A stretch of DNA of 11,572 bases, taken from the NCBI GenBank assembly GCA_034716535.1, contig JAYEJW010000285.1, positions 1-11,572 of the forward strand, read 5' to 3'. The stretch comes from JAYEJW01 sp034716535. GTDB lineage: Bacteria; Pseudomonadota; Gammaproteobacteria; Chromatiales; Chromatiaceae. The notes beneath the pieces are model-generated. The model was not told the DNA's origin. It was given only the letters and a program-made list of their open reading frames with translations, and did not search any database. A program made the translations under genes and the position numbers. Below, piece by piece: positions 1 to 7,102 of the stretch (the first letter of the stretch is position 1; every line of letters starts with the position of its first letter).

Positions 1-96
1 TTGCCTTTCTTGCCCCAGGTTCTCAGATGCGGCGTGTATGGTGCTGCCACATGGTTGCGTTAACCTGGATGATTAGCGTCGAAGCTCAGCTGAACC

Positions 97-210
97 GTAG
101 GTCGGGTTAGCGAAGCGTAACCCGACATGCCCGGGAGGAGTCGGGTTACGGCGCGCGCGAGGTTTATCACCGCAATTCAGTACCTTACGAGCGCGCCTAA
201 CCCGACCTAC
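97..210. repeat. Nested inverted-repeat intergenic element (GTCGGGTTA family)
   Basis: The outer arms GTAGGTCGGGTTA (97-109) and TAACCCGACCTAC (198-210) are a perfect 13-bp inverted repeat. Inside lie two more copies of the core: TAACCCGAC at 118-126, which forms a 9-bp stem with 101-109, and GTCGGGTTA at 140-148, which can pair with 198-206 and continue imperfectly into the GCGCGC tracts on both sides. The element could therefore fold either as one long hairpin or as two smaller ones. It contains no open frame that looks like a gene. From memory, short repeats with this core are common between genes in several gammaproteobacteria, so I read it as a REP/MITE-like dispersed repeat. The flanks 1-96 and 211-270 show nothing I recognise. 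The element lies just beyond the 3' end of cysC, so it could also act as a transcript end. Confidence 0.7.
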
Positions 211-270
211 GCCTTCGATCGACCTTGATCGCTCCGGCTGAGTATAGCGCTAATCACCTTAACCTGCGCT

Positions 271-957
271 TTACCCTAGGGCTCTGATCTCTTGGATGTC
301 GAGGTTCTCTATGATGCCGCTGTTCTCCAGATAGGCGATCACCTCGTCAGCGAGATCCTCCGGACTCTTTTCCGCTGCGCAGAGGACGATCTCGGGCGAC
401 GCAGGGGGCTCATAAGGGTCGTCGATGCCGGTAAAGCCTTTGATTTCTCCGGCTCGTGCCTTCTTGTACAGACCCTTCGGGTCCCTGGATTCGCAGATGT
501 CTATCGGTGTATCCACCAGCACTTCGATGAATTCGTCCTCCCCGAGGGTACTGCGGACGAGATCGCGGTCGATTCGATAGGGACTGATGAATGCCGTCAG
601 AGCGATGACCCCGGCTTGGGAGAAGAGCTGAGCAACGGCACCTATCCGCCTGATGTTTTCTTCCCTGTCAATGGCGGAAAAGCCCAGTCCGAACCGTTGG
701 GCAAACTCATCGCCATGGGATTCCTTGAGCATTCCCGGCCCCGCGTTGAGGGAATGGCGGACGTTGTCGCCATCCAGCACCGAGCTGTGCATGCCGAGCT
801 GATGCAGCTTGTGATCGAGAGTATTTGCGATGGTGCTTTTTCCCGAACCACTCAGACCCGTGAACCAGATTACGCATCCCTTGTGCCCATTGAGAGCCTC
901 TCTCTTGGTCCGGGAAACCTGATGTTCGTGCCAGTGTACATTTGTGTCGTTTACCAC
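271..957 (-). CDS. cysC: Adenylylsulfate (APS) kinase
   Basis: Phosphorylates adenosine 5'-phosphosulfate at the 3' position with ATP to give PAPS, the sulfate donor for assimilation or for sulfotransferases; cytosolic. The 228-residue protein has the P-loop GLSGSGKST (34-42), the substrate motif LDGDNVRH (61-68), DREENIRR (97-104), and the CysC signatures TAFISPYR, DTPIDICESRDPKGLYKKAR and FTGIDDPYE. The start is GTG at 957, chosen because GGAGG sits 7 nt upstream and the N-terminus (NVHWHEHQV) aligns with E. coli CysC. Compared with E. coli CysC it carries about 17 extra residues between NVRHSL and GLGFS (around residues 72-90). No cysD or cysN is adjacent, so ATP sulfurylase must be encoded elsewhere. 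The nearest upstream gene, the phosphodiesterase, ends 151 bp away, so cysC may have its own promoter or be the last gene of the group. The family call is very secure; whether the product serves assimilation or sulfation of a metabolite is not visible. Confidence 0.95.
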   Translation of the reverse strand: MVNDTNVHWHEHQVSRTKREALNGHKGCVIWFTGLSGSGKSTIANTLDHKLHQLGMHSSVLDGDNVRHSLNAGPGMLKESHGDEFAQRFGLGFSAIDREENIRRIGAVAQLFSQAGVIALTAFISPYRIDRDLVRSTLGEDEFIEVLVDTPIDICESRDPKGLYKKARAGEIKGFTGIDDPYEPPASPEIVLCAAEKSPEDLADEVIAYLENSGIIENLDIQEIRALG

Positions 958-964
958 GAGCTTG

Positions 965-969
965 CCTCC
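965..969 (-). promoter_or_regulatory. Shine-Dalgarno site of cysC
   Basis: GGAGG on the minus strand, 7 nt from the GTG at 957. It decides the start of cysC, which has no suitable ATG at this end of its frame. Confidence 0.75.
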
Positions 970-1014
970 ATTGTGAAAATTCCAGGGAAGATCTGAAGAA
1001 AAACCAGCATTTTC

Positions 1015-1065
1015 TACGTTCTTGGCGCAGAAAGCTAGAACGTATGCGGGTTTTCGGCTACCCGC
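1015..1065 (-). promoter_or_regulatory. Two adjacent hairpins between the phosphodiesterase gene and cysC
   Basis: TACGTTCT (1015-1022) and AGAACGTA (1037-1044) form a perfect 8-bp inverted repeat with a 14-nt spacer. Immediately beside it GCGGGT (1046-1051) and ACCCGC (1060-1065) form a 6-bp GC-rich stem with an 8-nt loop. In the direction of transcription (minus strand) the GC-rich stem comes first, about 45 nt after the phosphodiesterase stop codon, then the AT-richer repeat, then the cysC leader. Neither stem is followed by a clean run of T, so a Rho-independent terminator is not established; the 8-bp repeat could equally be a regulator site in the cysC leader. The rest of 958-1108 holds no gene. 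Confidence 0.35.
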
Positions 1066-1108
1066 CCAGCGGTTGGTGACGCCCCGCAGGAACCTGCCGC
1101 TGCTTCGC

Positions 1109-2266
1109 TCAAGTCCGGAAGACGCAGAGCGGCACCTTAAGCTCCGCTTCGCTCAGTCCGCCGTGTACGCCGACCAGCTTATAGGGCTTCTCAAAGGGCA
1201 GCCATTCGCGGATCACATGGTTCCCTTTCATGAGCAGGACGAAGTCTCCGATGCGCTCGCCGAGTCGCAGGTTGGGTCGGCCCAGGCCGAAGAGGCCCCG
1301 TTCGACCAGCTCGCGACTGGGCCATGTCTCGAGCGCGTGCGATAGCTGATCGCAACAGTATGCCTCGAAGGTATCGACTCGATTGGGACGAAGGTAACAG
1401 AAGGCGGCACGGGATTCGCCGCACAAGGGCAGGGTGAGGCACTTGGCGAGCTCCGGGTGGTCGGCCAGGTCGATGCGGTCTGCGTCTCCAGTGTCGATCT
1501 GACCGTGATCTGCGGTGATCAGGAGCAGCGTGTCCGTGCCGGCGGCGGAGACCATGAAGTCCGTCAACGCCGATTCGATCTCCCTGAAGTGGGTGCCGGC
1601 CGCGGTGCTGCCTATTCCCTGCTCATGACCGATGCTGTCGAGCTCGGGCCAATACAGATACAGGTACTTGGGCTCGGGGCCGCTGCGCAGGGCACGGGTC
1701 GTCTTGTGGAACATCTCCGGCAGCGTCTCGAAGCTCAAGAGCTTTGCCCGTCCGAGGTGCGCGAGGTTGAAGTCCGACCGAGCAATATGGGTGGGCGAGA
1801 CGACAATGGAGCGGGTAGCGATGCGATCGAAAACTGATCGATGTCCGAACAGCCGCACCGGGTCGATCTGCGCCTTGCGATAGCCAACGCCGCCGTAACG
1901 GGGAGTACCGGGCAGCACCGTCATGACGCAGCCCAGCTCCCGCAGGTAGGTGTGCCAGCCGGTGATGGCGTGCTGCTGGGGTGCGTCGCCGGTAAGGAAG
2001 CTGGTAATGGCCGAGGCCGTCGTCGGCGGGAAGACGGAGGTAATGGTCCCCTTGAGATTGCGGCTTAGGACGCCGTCTGGGGACTCACGGGCGAGCCAGT
2101 CGGCGCCCAGGCCGTCCAGCACCACCAGAACGATGTTGGTGACGCCGGCGATCTCCTCCGGCGGCAGCAGGCGCAGGGGTGGGTAGTCGGACTCTCCGCC
2201 TCGGGCCCGAATGATGGAGCTCATCAGGTTGACGATGCTGCCGCCTTGGAAATCGGGTACGGGCAT
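1109..2266 (-). CDS. Alkaline phosphatase superfamily protein (type I phosphodiesterase/nucleotide pyrophosphatase-like)
   Basis: A 385-residue metal-dependent phosphate-ester hydrolase. All seven expected active-site positions of the superfamily can be placed: D51 in VLDGLG, the nucleophile T82 or T83 in FPPTTASA, D210 and H214 in ELDSIGHEQG, D253 and H254 in TADHGQ, and H368 in VGVHGG near the C-terminus. This pattern should bind two metal ions, typically zinc. No signal peptide or membrane segment is seen, so it is probably cytosolic, unlike secreted alkaline phosphatases. The frame is open back to 2521, but that extension overlaps the kinase gene, is arginine/proline-rich and looks non-coding. 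The ATG at 2266 is preferred, although its ribosome binding site is weak (AGGA directly adjacent). It lies 85 bp downstream of the PfkB-type kinase, probably in one transcript. The superfamily is secure; the substrate (nucleotide diester, pyrophosphate or phosphonate-type ester) is unknown. Confidence 0.85.
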   Translation of the reverse strand: MPVPDFQGGSIVNLMSSIIRARGGESDYPPLRLLPPEEIAGVTNIVLVVLDGLGADWLARESPDGVLSRNLKGTITSVFPPTTASAITSFLTGDAPQQHAITGWHTYLRELGCVMTVLPGTPRYGGVGYRKAQIDPVRLFGHRSVFDRIATRSIVVSPTHIARSDFNLAHLGRAKLLSFETLPEMFHKTTRALRSGPEPKYLYLYWPELDSIGHEQGIGSTAAGTHFREIESALTDFMVSAAGTDTLLLITADHGQIDTGDADRIDLADHPELAKCLTLPLCGESRAAFCYLRPNRVDTFEAYCCDQLSHALETWPSRELVERGLFGLGRPNLRLGERIGDFVLLMKGNHVIREWLPFEKPYKLVGVHGGLSEAELKVPLCVFRT

Positions 2267-2351
2267 TCCTGATCTTTCCCAGCGACCTTCGGCCGACACC
2301 CGAAGATTTGCCGCGGGGACGCTGTCCAGGTGTCGCCTGCGTCGAGTGTGG

Positions 2352-3341
2352 TCAGAGAAAATCACGCAGGACCGCCCGAGTTTCCTGAGCTGTAATGCGA
2401 GGCCCCAGGCTCGTGACCAGCTTGGCCGCACCGGCGGCGGCCAGGTTGCCGGAGCGCTTGTGGTCCCAGCCTTGGGTGATCCCATACAGGAAGGCGCCGG
2501 CGAACATATCGCCCGCGCCAACGGTGTCCACCGCTTCCACCTTCACCGGGTCGATCTCGATCAGCTCCTTTCCGTCATACACCAACGCGCCTTTGGGTCC
2601 CAGCGTGATGGCGAATTCCCGGGATACCTTCTTCAGGAATCCGACCGCGGTGCCGAGATCGCCCGTGTCCGCCATGTCTTTAGCTTCCGCCTCGTTGGCG
2701 AAAATGAGGTCCACTCCGCCGCCGATCATCTCCAGCAACCCTTCCTTGAAGTAAGTCACCATGTTGGGATCGGAGAGGGAGATGGCGGTCTTCACGCCGG
2801 CCTCCTCGGCAATCTTGCGCCCCTCCACAGCGGCCTTGCGGGCGTTCTCGGAGGTGACCAGATAGCCCTCCATATAGAAGTAGTCGGAGTCACGAATGGC
2901 CTGGGGGACCAGCTCCTTGCCTGAAAAACTGCCGCTGATTCCGAGGTGGGTCACCATGGTGCGGTCAGTGTCCGGTGTGACCAGAACGACGCAGCGGCCT
3001 GTATGTCCAGGCTCCCTGTCATGGTGGTGGTTCGTGTCGACGCCGCCGGCGACCAGGTCGTCCATATAGAAGTGCCCGAGCGGGTCGTCCGCCACCTTGC
3101 AGGAATAGAAGCCCTTGCCGCCGAACTGGCCGACGGCAATGATGGAATTGGCCGCCGAACCCCCGGAGCCTTTCTGGTGGTGATGCTCGGCCAAGTGTTC
3201 CATGATCTCGATCTGATGGGCCTCGTCCACCAGGGTCATGACTCCCTTGTCGATTCGAAGCTTCTCGAGGTCTCTCACCTCGACCTCGTACTCCATGTCC
3301 ACAAGCGCGTTGCCGATGCCGTAAACCTGGTACTTCCGCAT
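2352..3341 (-). CDS. PfkB-family carbohydrate kinase, adenosine-kinase-like
   Basis: A 329-residue ribokinase-fold kinase that transfers phosphate from ATP to a sugar or nucleoside hydroxyl in the cytosol. Visible signatures are the N-terminal strand YGIGNALVD (7-15), the first PfkB motif with GSGGSAANS (58-66), and the second PfkB motif DTVGAGDMFAGAF, in which D278 is the catalytic base and GAGD forms the anion hole. The overall form (NALVDMEYEV start, GSGGSAANS, TDRTMVTHLGIS) resembles bacterial proteins annotated as adenosine kinase, but PfkB substrate assignments from sequence are often wrong, so adenosine is a preference only. The ATG at 3341 is the first in frame and starts a typical PfkB N-terminus; the ribosome binding site is weak. 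It is probably the first gene of a minus-strand unit with the phosphodiesterase, and diverges from the helicase gene across 111 bp. Confidence 0.88.
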   Translation of the reverse strand: MRKYQVYGIGNALVDMEYEVEVRDLEKLRIDKGVMTLVDEAHQIEIMEHLAEHHHQKGSGGSAANSIIAVGQFGGKGFYSCKVADDPLGHFYMDDLVAGGVDTNHHHDREPGHTGRCVVLVTPDTDRTMVTHLGISGSFSGKELVPQAIRDSDYFYMEGYLVTSENARKAAVEGRKIAEEAGVKTAISLSDPNMVTYFKEGLLEMIGGGVDLIFANEAEAKDMADTGDLGTAVGFLKKVSREFAITLGPKGALVYDGKELIEIDPVKVEAVDTVGAGDMFAGAFLYGITQGWDHKRSGNLAAAGAAKLVTSLGPRITAQETRAVLRDFL

Positions 3342-3421
3342 TTTCGTTCCCGTTCGATCAATAAAGCGCCAAACTCGAAAGCCGTTTCGGGCTCACGAAA
3401 TGAGTCACCCACGGTCTTAAG

Positions 3422-3446
3422 CTCTGGTTGGAAAGAACCGGAGGGG
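3422..3446 (+). promoter_or_regulatory. mrfA: Hairpin overlapping the Shine-Dalgarno sequence of the helicase gene
   Basis: CTCTGGTT (3422-3429) can pair along its whole length with AACCGGAG (3436-3443), giving eight pairs (one U-G) and a GGAAAG loop. The right arm contains the first bases of GGAGGGG (3440-3446), which is the ribosome binding site for the ATG at 3453. In the folded mRNA the site would be partly hidden. I see no convincing promoter boxes in the rest of 3342-3452. Confidence 0.45.
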
Positions 3447-3452
3447 TACGGA

Positions 3453-5834
3453 ATGATACAGCAGGCGGTCCTGCGGGACCTGGGTGAGGACGACCGGCTC
3501 ATCGAGTTGGTTTCCGGGCTCAAACGTCGCTACGGCGAGCGCATCACGGGGGATCTGGTCCTGCCGGCGTTGTCGGGACGCTACGAAGACCTCCCCGAGG
3601 ACATGCACGCGGGTCTGCGCCTTGTACTGGAGCGCCGGCGCATCGATCGGCTCTATGCTCACCAGGCGGAGGCCTGGAGGCTTGTCAGGGATGGACATCA
3701 CCTTGTCGTCGCCACGCCGACCGCCTCCGGCAAGACCCTCTGCTATAACCTCCCGGTGTTGGACGGGGTGCTCTCCCGCCAGGCCAAGGCCCTGTATCTG
3801 TTCCCGACCAAGGCCCTGGCCCAGGATCAGGTGGCGGAGCTCGCTGAGCTTAACCGGGCGGAGCAGCTGGGCGTCAAGGCGTTCACCTTCGACGGCGACA
3901 CGCCGGGAGATGCGCGCAAGGCGGTACGCACCCGCGGCGACATCGTGGTGTCCAACCCGGACATGCTGCACCAGGCCATCCTTCCTCACCACACCAAATG
4001 GGCCCAGTTCTTCGAGGCCCTCGCCTTCGTCGTGGTGGACGAGCTGCACAGCTACCGCGGGGTCTTCGGCTCGCACGTGGCGAACGTCTTTCGGCGGCTC
4101 AAGCGCATCTGCCGCTTCTACGGGGTTTCGCCGCGGTTCATCTTCGCCTCCGCGACCATCGCCAACCCCGGCGAGCTGGCCGAGCGCCTCATCGGGGAGG
4201 CCGTGACCTCGGTTACGCAAAGCGGTGCGCCCCAGGGCGAGCGTCGGCTATTCCTGTGGAACCCGCCGGTGGTGAACCCGGATCTGGGCATCCGCGCCTC
4301 TGCCCGTTCCCAGAGCACCCGTATCGCCCGTGCGGCTACACGCCTCGGGCTCAAGAACATCGTTTTCGCCCGCTCCCGGCTCATGGTGGAGGTGATCACC
4401 AAGTATCTTAAGGACGTCTTCGACCGCGACCCACGCAAGCCGCCCCGAGTGCTCGCCTACCGCGGAGGCTACCTCCCGAGCGAGCGGCGGCGGGCGGAGC
4501 AGGCCATGCGCGCGGGCCGGGTGGACACGGTGGTCAGCACCTCGGCCCTGGAGCTCGGAGTGGATATCGGGTCCTTGGACGTGGCGGTGCTCAACGGCTA
4601 TCCGGGGACCGTGGCCGCCACCTGGCAGCGGCTGGGACGGGCTGGGCGGCGCCAGCGGCCGACACTGGGGGTGGTTGTGGCCACCAGCGATCCGCTGGAT
4701 CAGTACATCGTGCGCCACCCGGAGTTCTTTCTGGGGGCCTCGCCGGAGCACGCCCGCATCCATCCGGACCAGCTCCTGATCCTGCTCGATCACGTGCGTT
4801 GTGCCGCGTTCGAGCTGCCGTTCTCGGACGGGGACGGGTTCGGGGGGGAAGAGCTGCGGGAGATGCTCACCTATCTCCAGGAGCAGGGCATTCTGCAGCA
4901 TCAGGGTGAGCGCTGGTTCTGGGTGGGGGACAGCTACCCGGCCAATGCGGTCTCGCTCCGCTCGGTGGCGGAGGGCAATTTCGTGGTGATCGACACCACG
5001 GACGGAGCGAGCCGCATCCTAGCAGAAGTGGACTACAGCAGCGCGCCCGGCACCCTGTACGAGGGCGCCATCTATATGATTCAGTCCCAACCCTTCCAGG
5101 TTGAACGCCTGGATTGGGTCGGGCGCAAGGCCTTCGTACGGCGCACTCGGGCGGACTACTACACCGACGCCATCGACTATTCGCGATTGAAGATCCTGGC
5201 ACGCTTCGAGGCCCGCGCCGCCGCTGCGCACGGCGAGGTCCACCTGGTGCGGCGCTATTCGGGATATAAGAAAATCCGCTATTACAGTCACGACAACATC
5301 GGCTACGGCAAGATCAATCTGCCGGACCAGGAAATGCACACCACCGCGCTCTGGTGGCAGGTCCAGCCGCGCGCGCTGGAGCAGGCGCTTCCCGAGCGCG
5401 AGCAGGCCATTGTGGGCTTCCTTGGTGCCGCTTACGCCCTGCATCATGTGGCGGCCCTGCGATCCATGGCGGAGATCCGGGACCTGGGCCGCGCGGTCGG
5501 GGATGGGCAGGGCAGCTGGTCGGCCGTGCTCGGGGCTGACGGGCGCGGCCAGATGCGCGATTCGGGCAACGAGCCTGCCGATCCCTGGGGAACCGGGCGC
5601 TTCACGCCTACCCTGTTTCTCTACGACAACTATCCTGGCGGAGTCGGACTCTCCGCGCCGCTGTTCGACGATGCGGGGCGGCTGGTCGCGGACGCGGAGC
5701 GCCTGGTCCATGACTGCCCTTGCAGCGCCGGCTGCCCGGCCTGTGTCGGCCCGATCCTGCCCGGCGACGAGGGGAGATCCTCTACGCCCAAGGCGCTGGC
5801 TTTGCGGGTGCTGGGTCTGCTCCGTGAAGCTTGA
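3453..5834 (+). CDS. mrfA: DEAD/DEAH-box DNA helicase with C-terminal MrfA Zn-binding domain (MrfA/YprA-like)
   Basis: A 793-residue superfamily 2 helicase, predicted to unwind DNA with ATP during repair of cross-linked or alkylated bases. Motif I is TASGKT (90-95), motif II DELH (196-199), motif III SAT (233-235), then SALELGVD, and motif VI QRLGRAGRR (392-400). The two RecA-like lobes occupy roughly residues 70-440. The long C-terminal part ends with C755, C757, C761 and C764 in the pattern CxCx3CxxC, the metal-binding cluster of the MZB domain (formerly DUF1998). B. subtilis MrfA has the same architecture and a similar length and protects against mitomycin C independently of UvrA. The frame is open upstream to 2946 but that part lies antisense to the kinase gene; the ATG at 3453 has GGAGGGG 6 nt upstream. 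The 3' end overlaps the exonuclease gene by 11 nt, as expected for an MrfAB pair. Other members of this helicase clade (yeast Hrq1-type) are alternatives, but the partner gene argues for MrfA. Confidence 0.9.
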   Translation: MIQQAVLRDLGEDDRLIELVSGLKRRYGERITGDLVLPALSGRYEDLPEDMHAGLRLVLERRRIDRLYAHQAEAWRLVRDGHHLVVATPTASGKTLCYNLPVLDGVLSRQAKALYLFPTKALAQDQVAELAELNRAEQLGVKAFTFDGDTPGDARKAVRTRGDIVVSNPDMLHQAILPHHTKWAQFFEALAFVVVDELHSYRGVFGSHVANVFRRLKRICRFYGVSPRFIFASATIANPGELAERLIGEAVTSVTQSGAPQGERRLFLWNPPVVNPDLGIRASARSQSTRIARAATRLGLKNIVFARSRLMVEVITKYLKDVFDRDPRKPPRVLAYRGGYLPSERRRAEQAMRAGRVDTVVSTSALELGVDIGSLDVAVLNGYPGTVAATWQRLGRAGRRQRPTLGVVVATSDPLDQYIVRHPEFFLGASPEHARIHPDQLLILLDHVRCAAFELPFSDGDGFGGEELREMLTYLQEQGILQHQGERWFWVGDSYPANAVSLRSVAEGNFVVIDTTDGASRILAEVDYSSAPGTLYEGAIYMIQSQPFQVERLDWVGRKAFVRRTRADYYTDAIDYSRLKILARFEARAAAAHGEVHLVRRYSGYKKIRYYSHDNIGYGKINLPDQEMHTTALWWQVQPRALEQALPEREQAIVGFLGAAYALHHVAALRSMAEIRDLGRAVGDGQGSWSAVLGADGRGQMRDSGNEPADPWGTGRFTPTLFLYDNYPGGVGLSAPLFDDAGRLVADAERLVHDCPCSAGCPACVGPILPGDEGRSSTPKALALRVLGLLREA

Positions 5835-7032
5835 GGAACGCCTGCGACTGTTGCGGGGCGATGCCGTTCCCGCGGCAGCCACATCGGGGGATCTGGCCGA
5901 GCGCCTGCGCAGGCTTACCCCCATGACGGGAGAACGCAAGATCCGGGAACAGCCGGACGAGCAGACCCTGGCCGAAGCCATTGGGGCCGTGAGGCTCTCG
6001 CCAGGGGTTTTGCGGGCGGAGCGGCGCATCCGCCTCGCCGATCGCCATGGGCGCATGGTCCTGAATGACGCGCTGCCCGGATTACCGGCCTTACTCGACA
6101 GATCGGCGGGCGATCCCGCGGCCTGGCTGTTCCTCGACACCGAGACCAGCGGGCTCGCGGGGGGCACCGGCACCTGGGCCTTTCTGTGCGGGCTGGCACG
6201 CATCGAGGGTCAGGCGCTTGTGCTGCGTCAGTACCTGCTTGCCCGGCTGGATGCCGAGCCCGCCTATCTGGACGCGATCGGGGGCGAGCTGGCCTCCGCC
6301 GAGCTGCTTGTAACCTACAACGGGAAGTCCTTCGACGTGCCCCTCCTGACGACCCGGTTCCGGCTCGCCGGGATGGAGTCGATGCTGGATCTGAAGGAGC
6401 ACCTGGATCTCTTGGTGCCTGTGCGCCGGGCCTTCGGCCGTGTCTGGCCGGACTGTCGCCTCACCACCGCCGAGTCCCGCCTGCTCGGGTTCGTCAGGAA
6501 GGGGGACTTGCCCGGTGCGCAGGCCCCTCAGGCCTGGCTCGCCTGGCTCAGGCGCGGTGAGACCGAGCGTCTGGCCGCCGTGCTCCTGCATAACCGCTGG
6601 GATCTTCTTTCCCTGCCGGCCCTGGTCCCGGCACTGGAGTGGAGCTTTCGCGATCCAGCGGCAGCGGGCGCAGAGATCCGCGCCGTGGCACGCCACCATC
6701 TCGCGCGCGGGGCGAACGAGCGAGCCTTTCAGCTGCTGGGAGCCAACCGGGAGGCGCTGTCGGCGTCTGCGCTCCTGGATCTTGCGCGGCTACATGGGCG
6801 GCGCGGCGAGTGGGATGCGGCGTTGCAGATCTGGCAGGCCCTGGCCGAGAAATACAACCCGAAGGCCACCGAGGCGCTCGCCAAGTATCTGGAGCATCGG
6901 GCCCGGGACTACCGTCGCGCGCTGGTCATGGCGCGTCGTCTCCCTTTAGGTCCCGAGCGGGAACGCCGTTGCAGACGGCTTCAGGCACGGATATGGTCCC
7001 GTGAAACAGGCGCTCCAGCCTATCCGGGCTGA
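5824..7032 (+). CDS. mrfB: DEDDh-type exonuclease with C-terminal TPR-like region (MrfB/YprB-like)
   Basis: A 402-residue protein with an RNase H-like 3'-5' exonuclease fold in the middle. The expected metal-binding and catalytic residues are all present: D105 and E107 in FLDTETSG, D171 in YNGKSFDVPLL, and H256 and D260 in HNRWDLLSL, i.e. the DEDDh arrangement. About 95 charged residues precede the nuclease domain, and residues from about 280 onward (ARHHLARGANERAFQLL, LARLHGRRGEWDAALQIW, YLEHRARDYRRALVMA) look like TPR-type helical repeats. B. subtilis MrfB has the same layout and about the same length, and works with MrfA in removing mitomycin C damage. The GTG at 5824 is chosen because it overlaps the helicase end by 11 nt and begins the plausible KLEERLRLLRG helix; the frame extends upstream to 5410 inside the helicase, which I regard as a shadow. 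No strong ribosome binding site is seen, so translation probably depends on coupling. An M in TPMTGERK is a less likely later start. Confidence 0.85.
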   Translation: MKLEERLRLLRGDAVPAAATSGDLAERLRRLTPMTGERKIREQPDEQTLAEAIGAVRLSPGVLRAERRIRLADRHGRMVLNDALPGLPALLDRSAGDPAAWLFLDTETSGLAGGTGTWAFLCGLARIEGQALVLRQYLLARLDAEPAYLDAIGGELASAELLVTYNGKSFDVPLLTTRFRLAGMESMLDLKEHLDLLVPVRRAFGRVWPDCRLTTAESRLLGFVRKGDLPGAQAPQAWLAWLRRGETERLAAVLLHNRWDLLSLPALVPALEWSFRDPAAAGAEIRAVARHHLARGANERAFQLLGANREALSASALLDLARLHGRRGEWDAALQIWQALAEKYNPKATEALAKYLEHRARDYRRALVMARRLPLGPERERRCRRLQARIWSRETGAPAYPG

Positions 7033-7102
7033 CAGCAGGCCTGGTCCGCGTCGACGAGTGTTGAGGCCTTCCCGTTCTGGAACCGATCGAGGAATCCCAA
7101 TG

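Noticed and set aside
292..996. Plus-strand open frame of 234 codons opposite cysC
   Set aside because: Fully antisense to a well-conserved gene; no recognisable domain.
2267..2521. In-frame extension of the phosphodiesterase frame into the kinase gene
   Set aside because: The added residues are low-complexity (Arg, Pro, Ser) and overlap the kinase 3' end; an ATG at 2266 leaves a complete protein.
2211..2924. Plus-strand open frame of 237 codons opposite the PfkB-type kinase
   Set aside because: Antisense shadow with no domain signature; the kinase motifs on the minus strand are unambiguous.
2946..3452. In-frame extension of the helicase frame upstream of its ATG
   Set aside because: It lies antisense to the PfkB-type kinase, resembles no known domain, and the ATG at 3453 has a strong ribosome binding site and begins a normal helicase N-terminus.
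3417..4220. Minus-strand open frame of 267 codons opposite the helicase N-terminus
   Set aside because: Antisense to helicase motifs I to III; composition reflects the reverse of a GC-rich gene.
5019..6203. Long minus-strand open frame of 394 codons opposite the helicase/exonuclease junction
   Set aside because: Antisense frame typical of GC-rich coding DNA; both genes on the other strand have full motifs, and this frame has none.
7037..7069. Two AGGCCT sites as a possible terminator stem between the convergent genes
   Set aside because: Six pairs with a 21-nt loop and no T-run; each AGGCCT is its own palindrome, so pairing by chance is likely.
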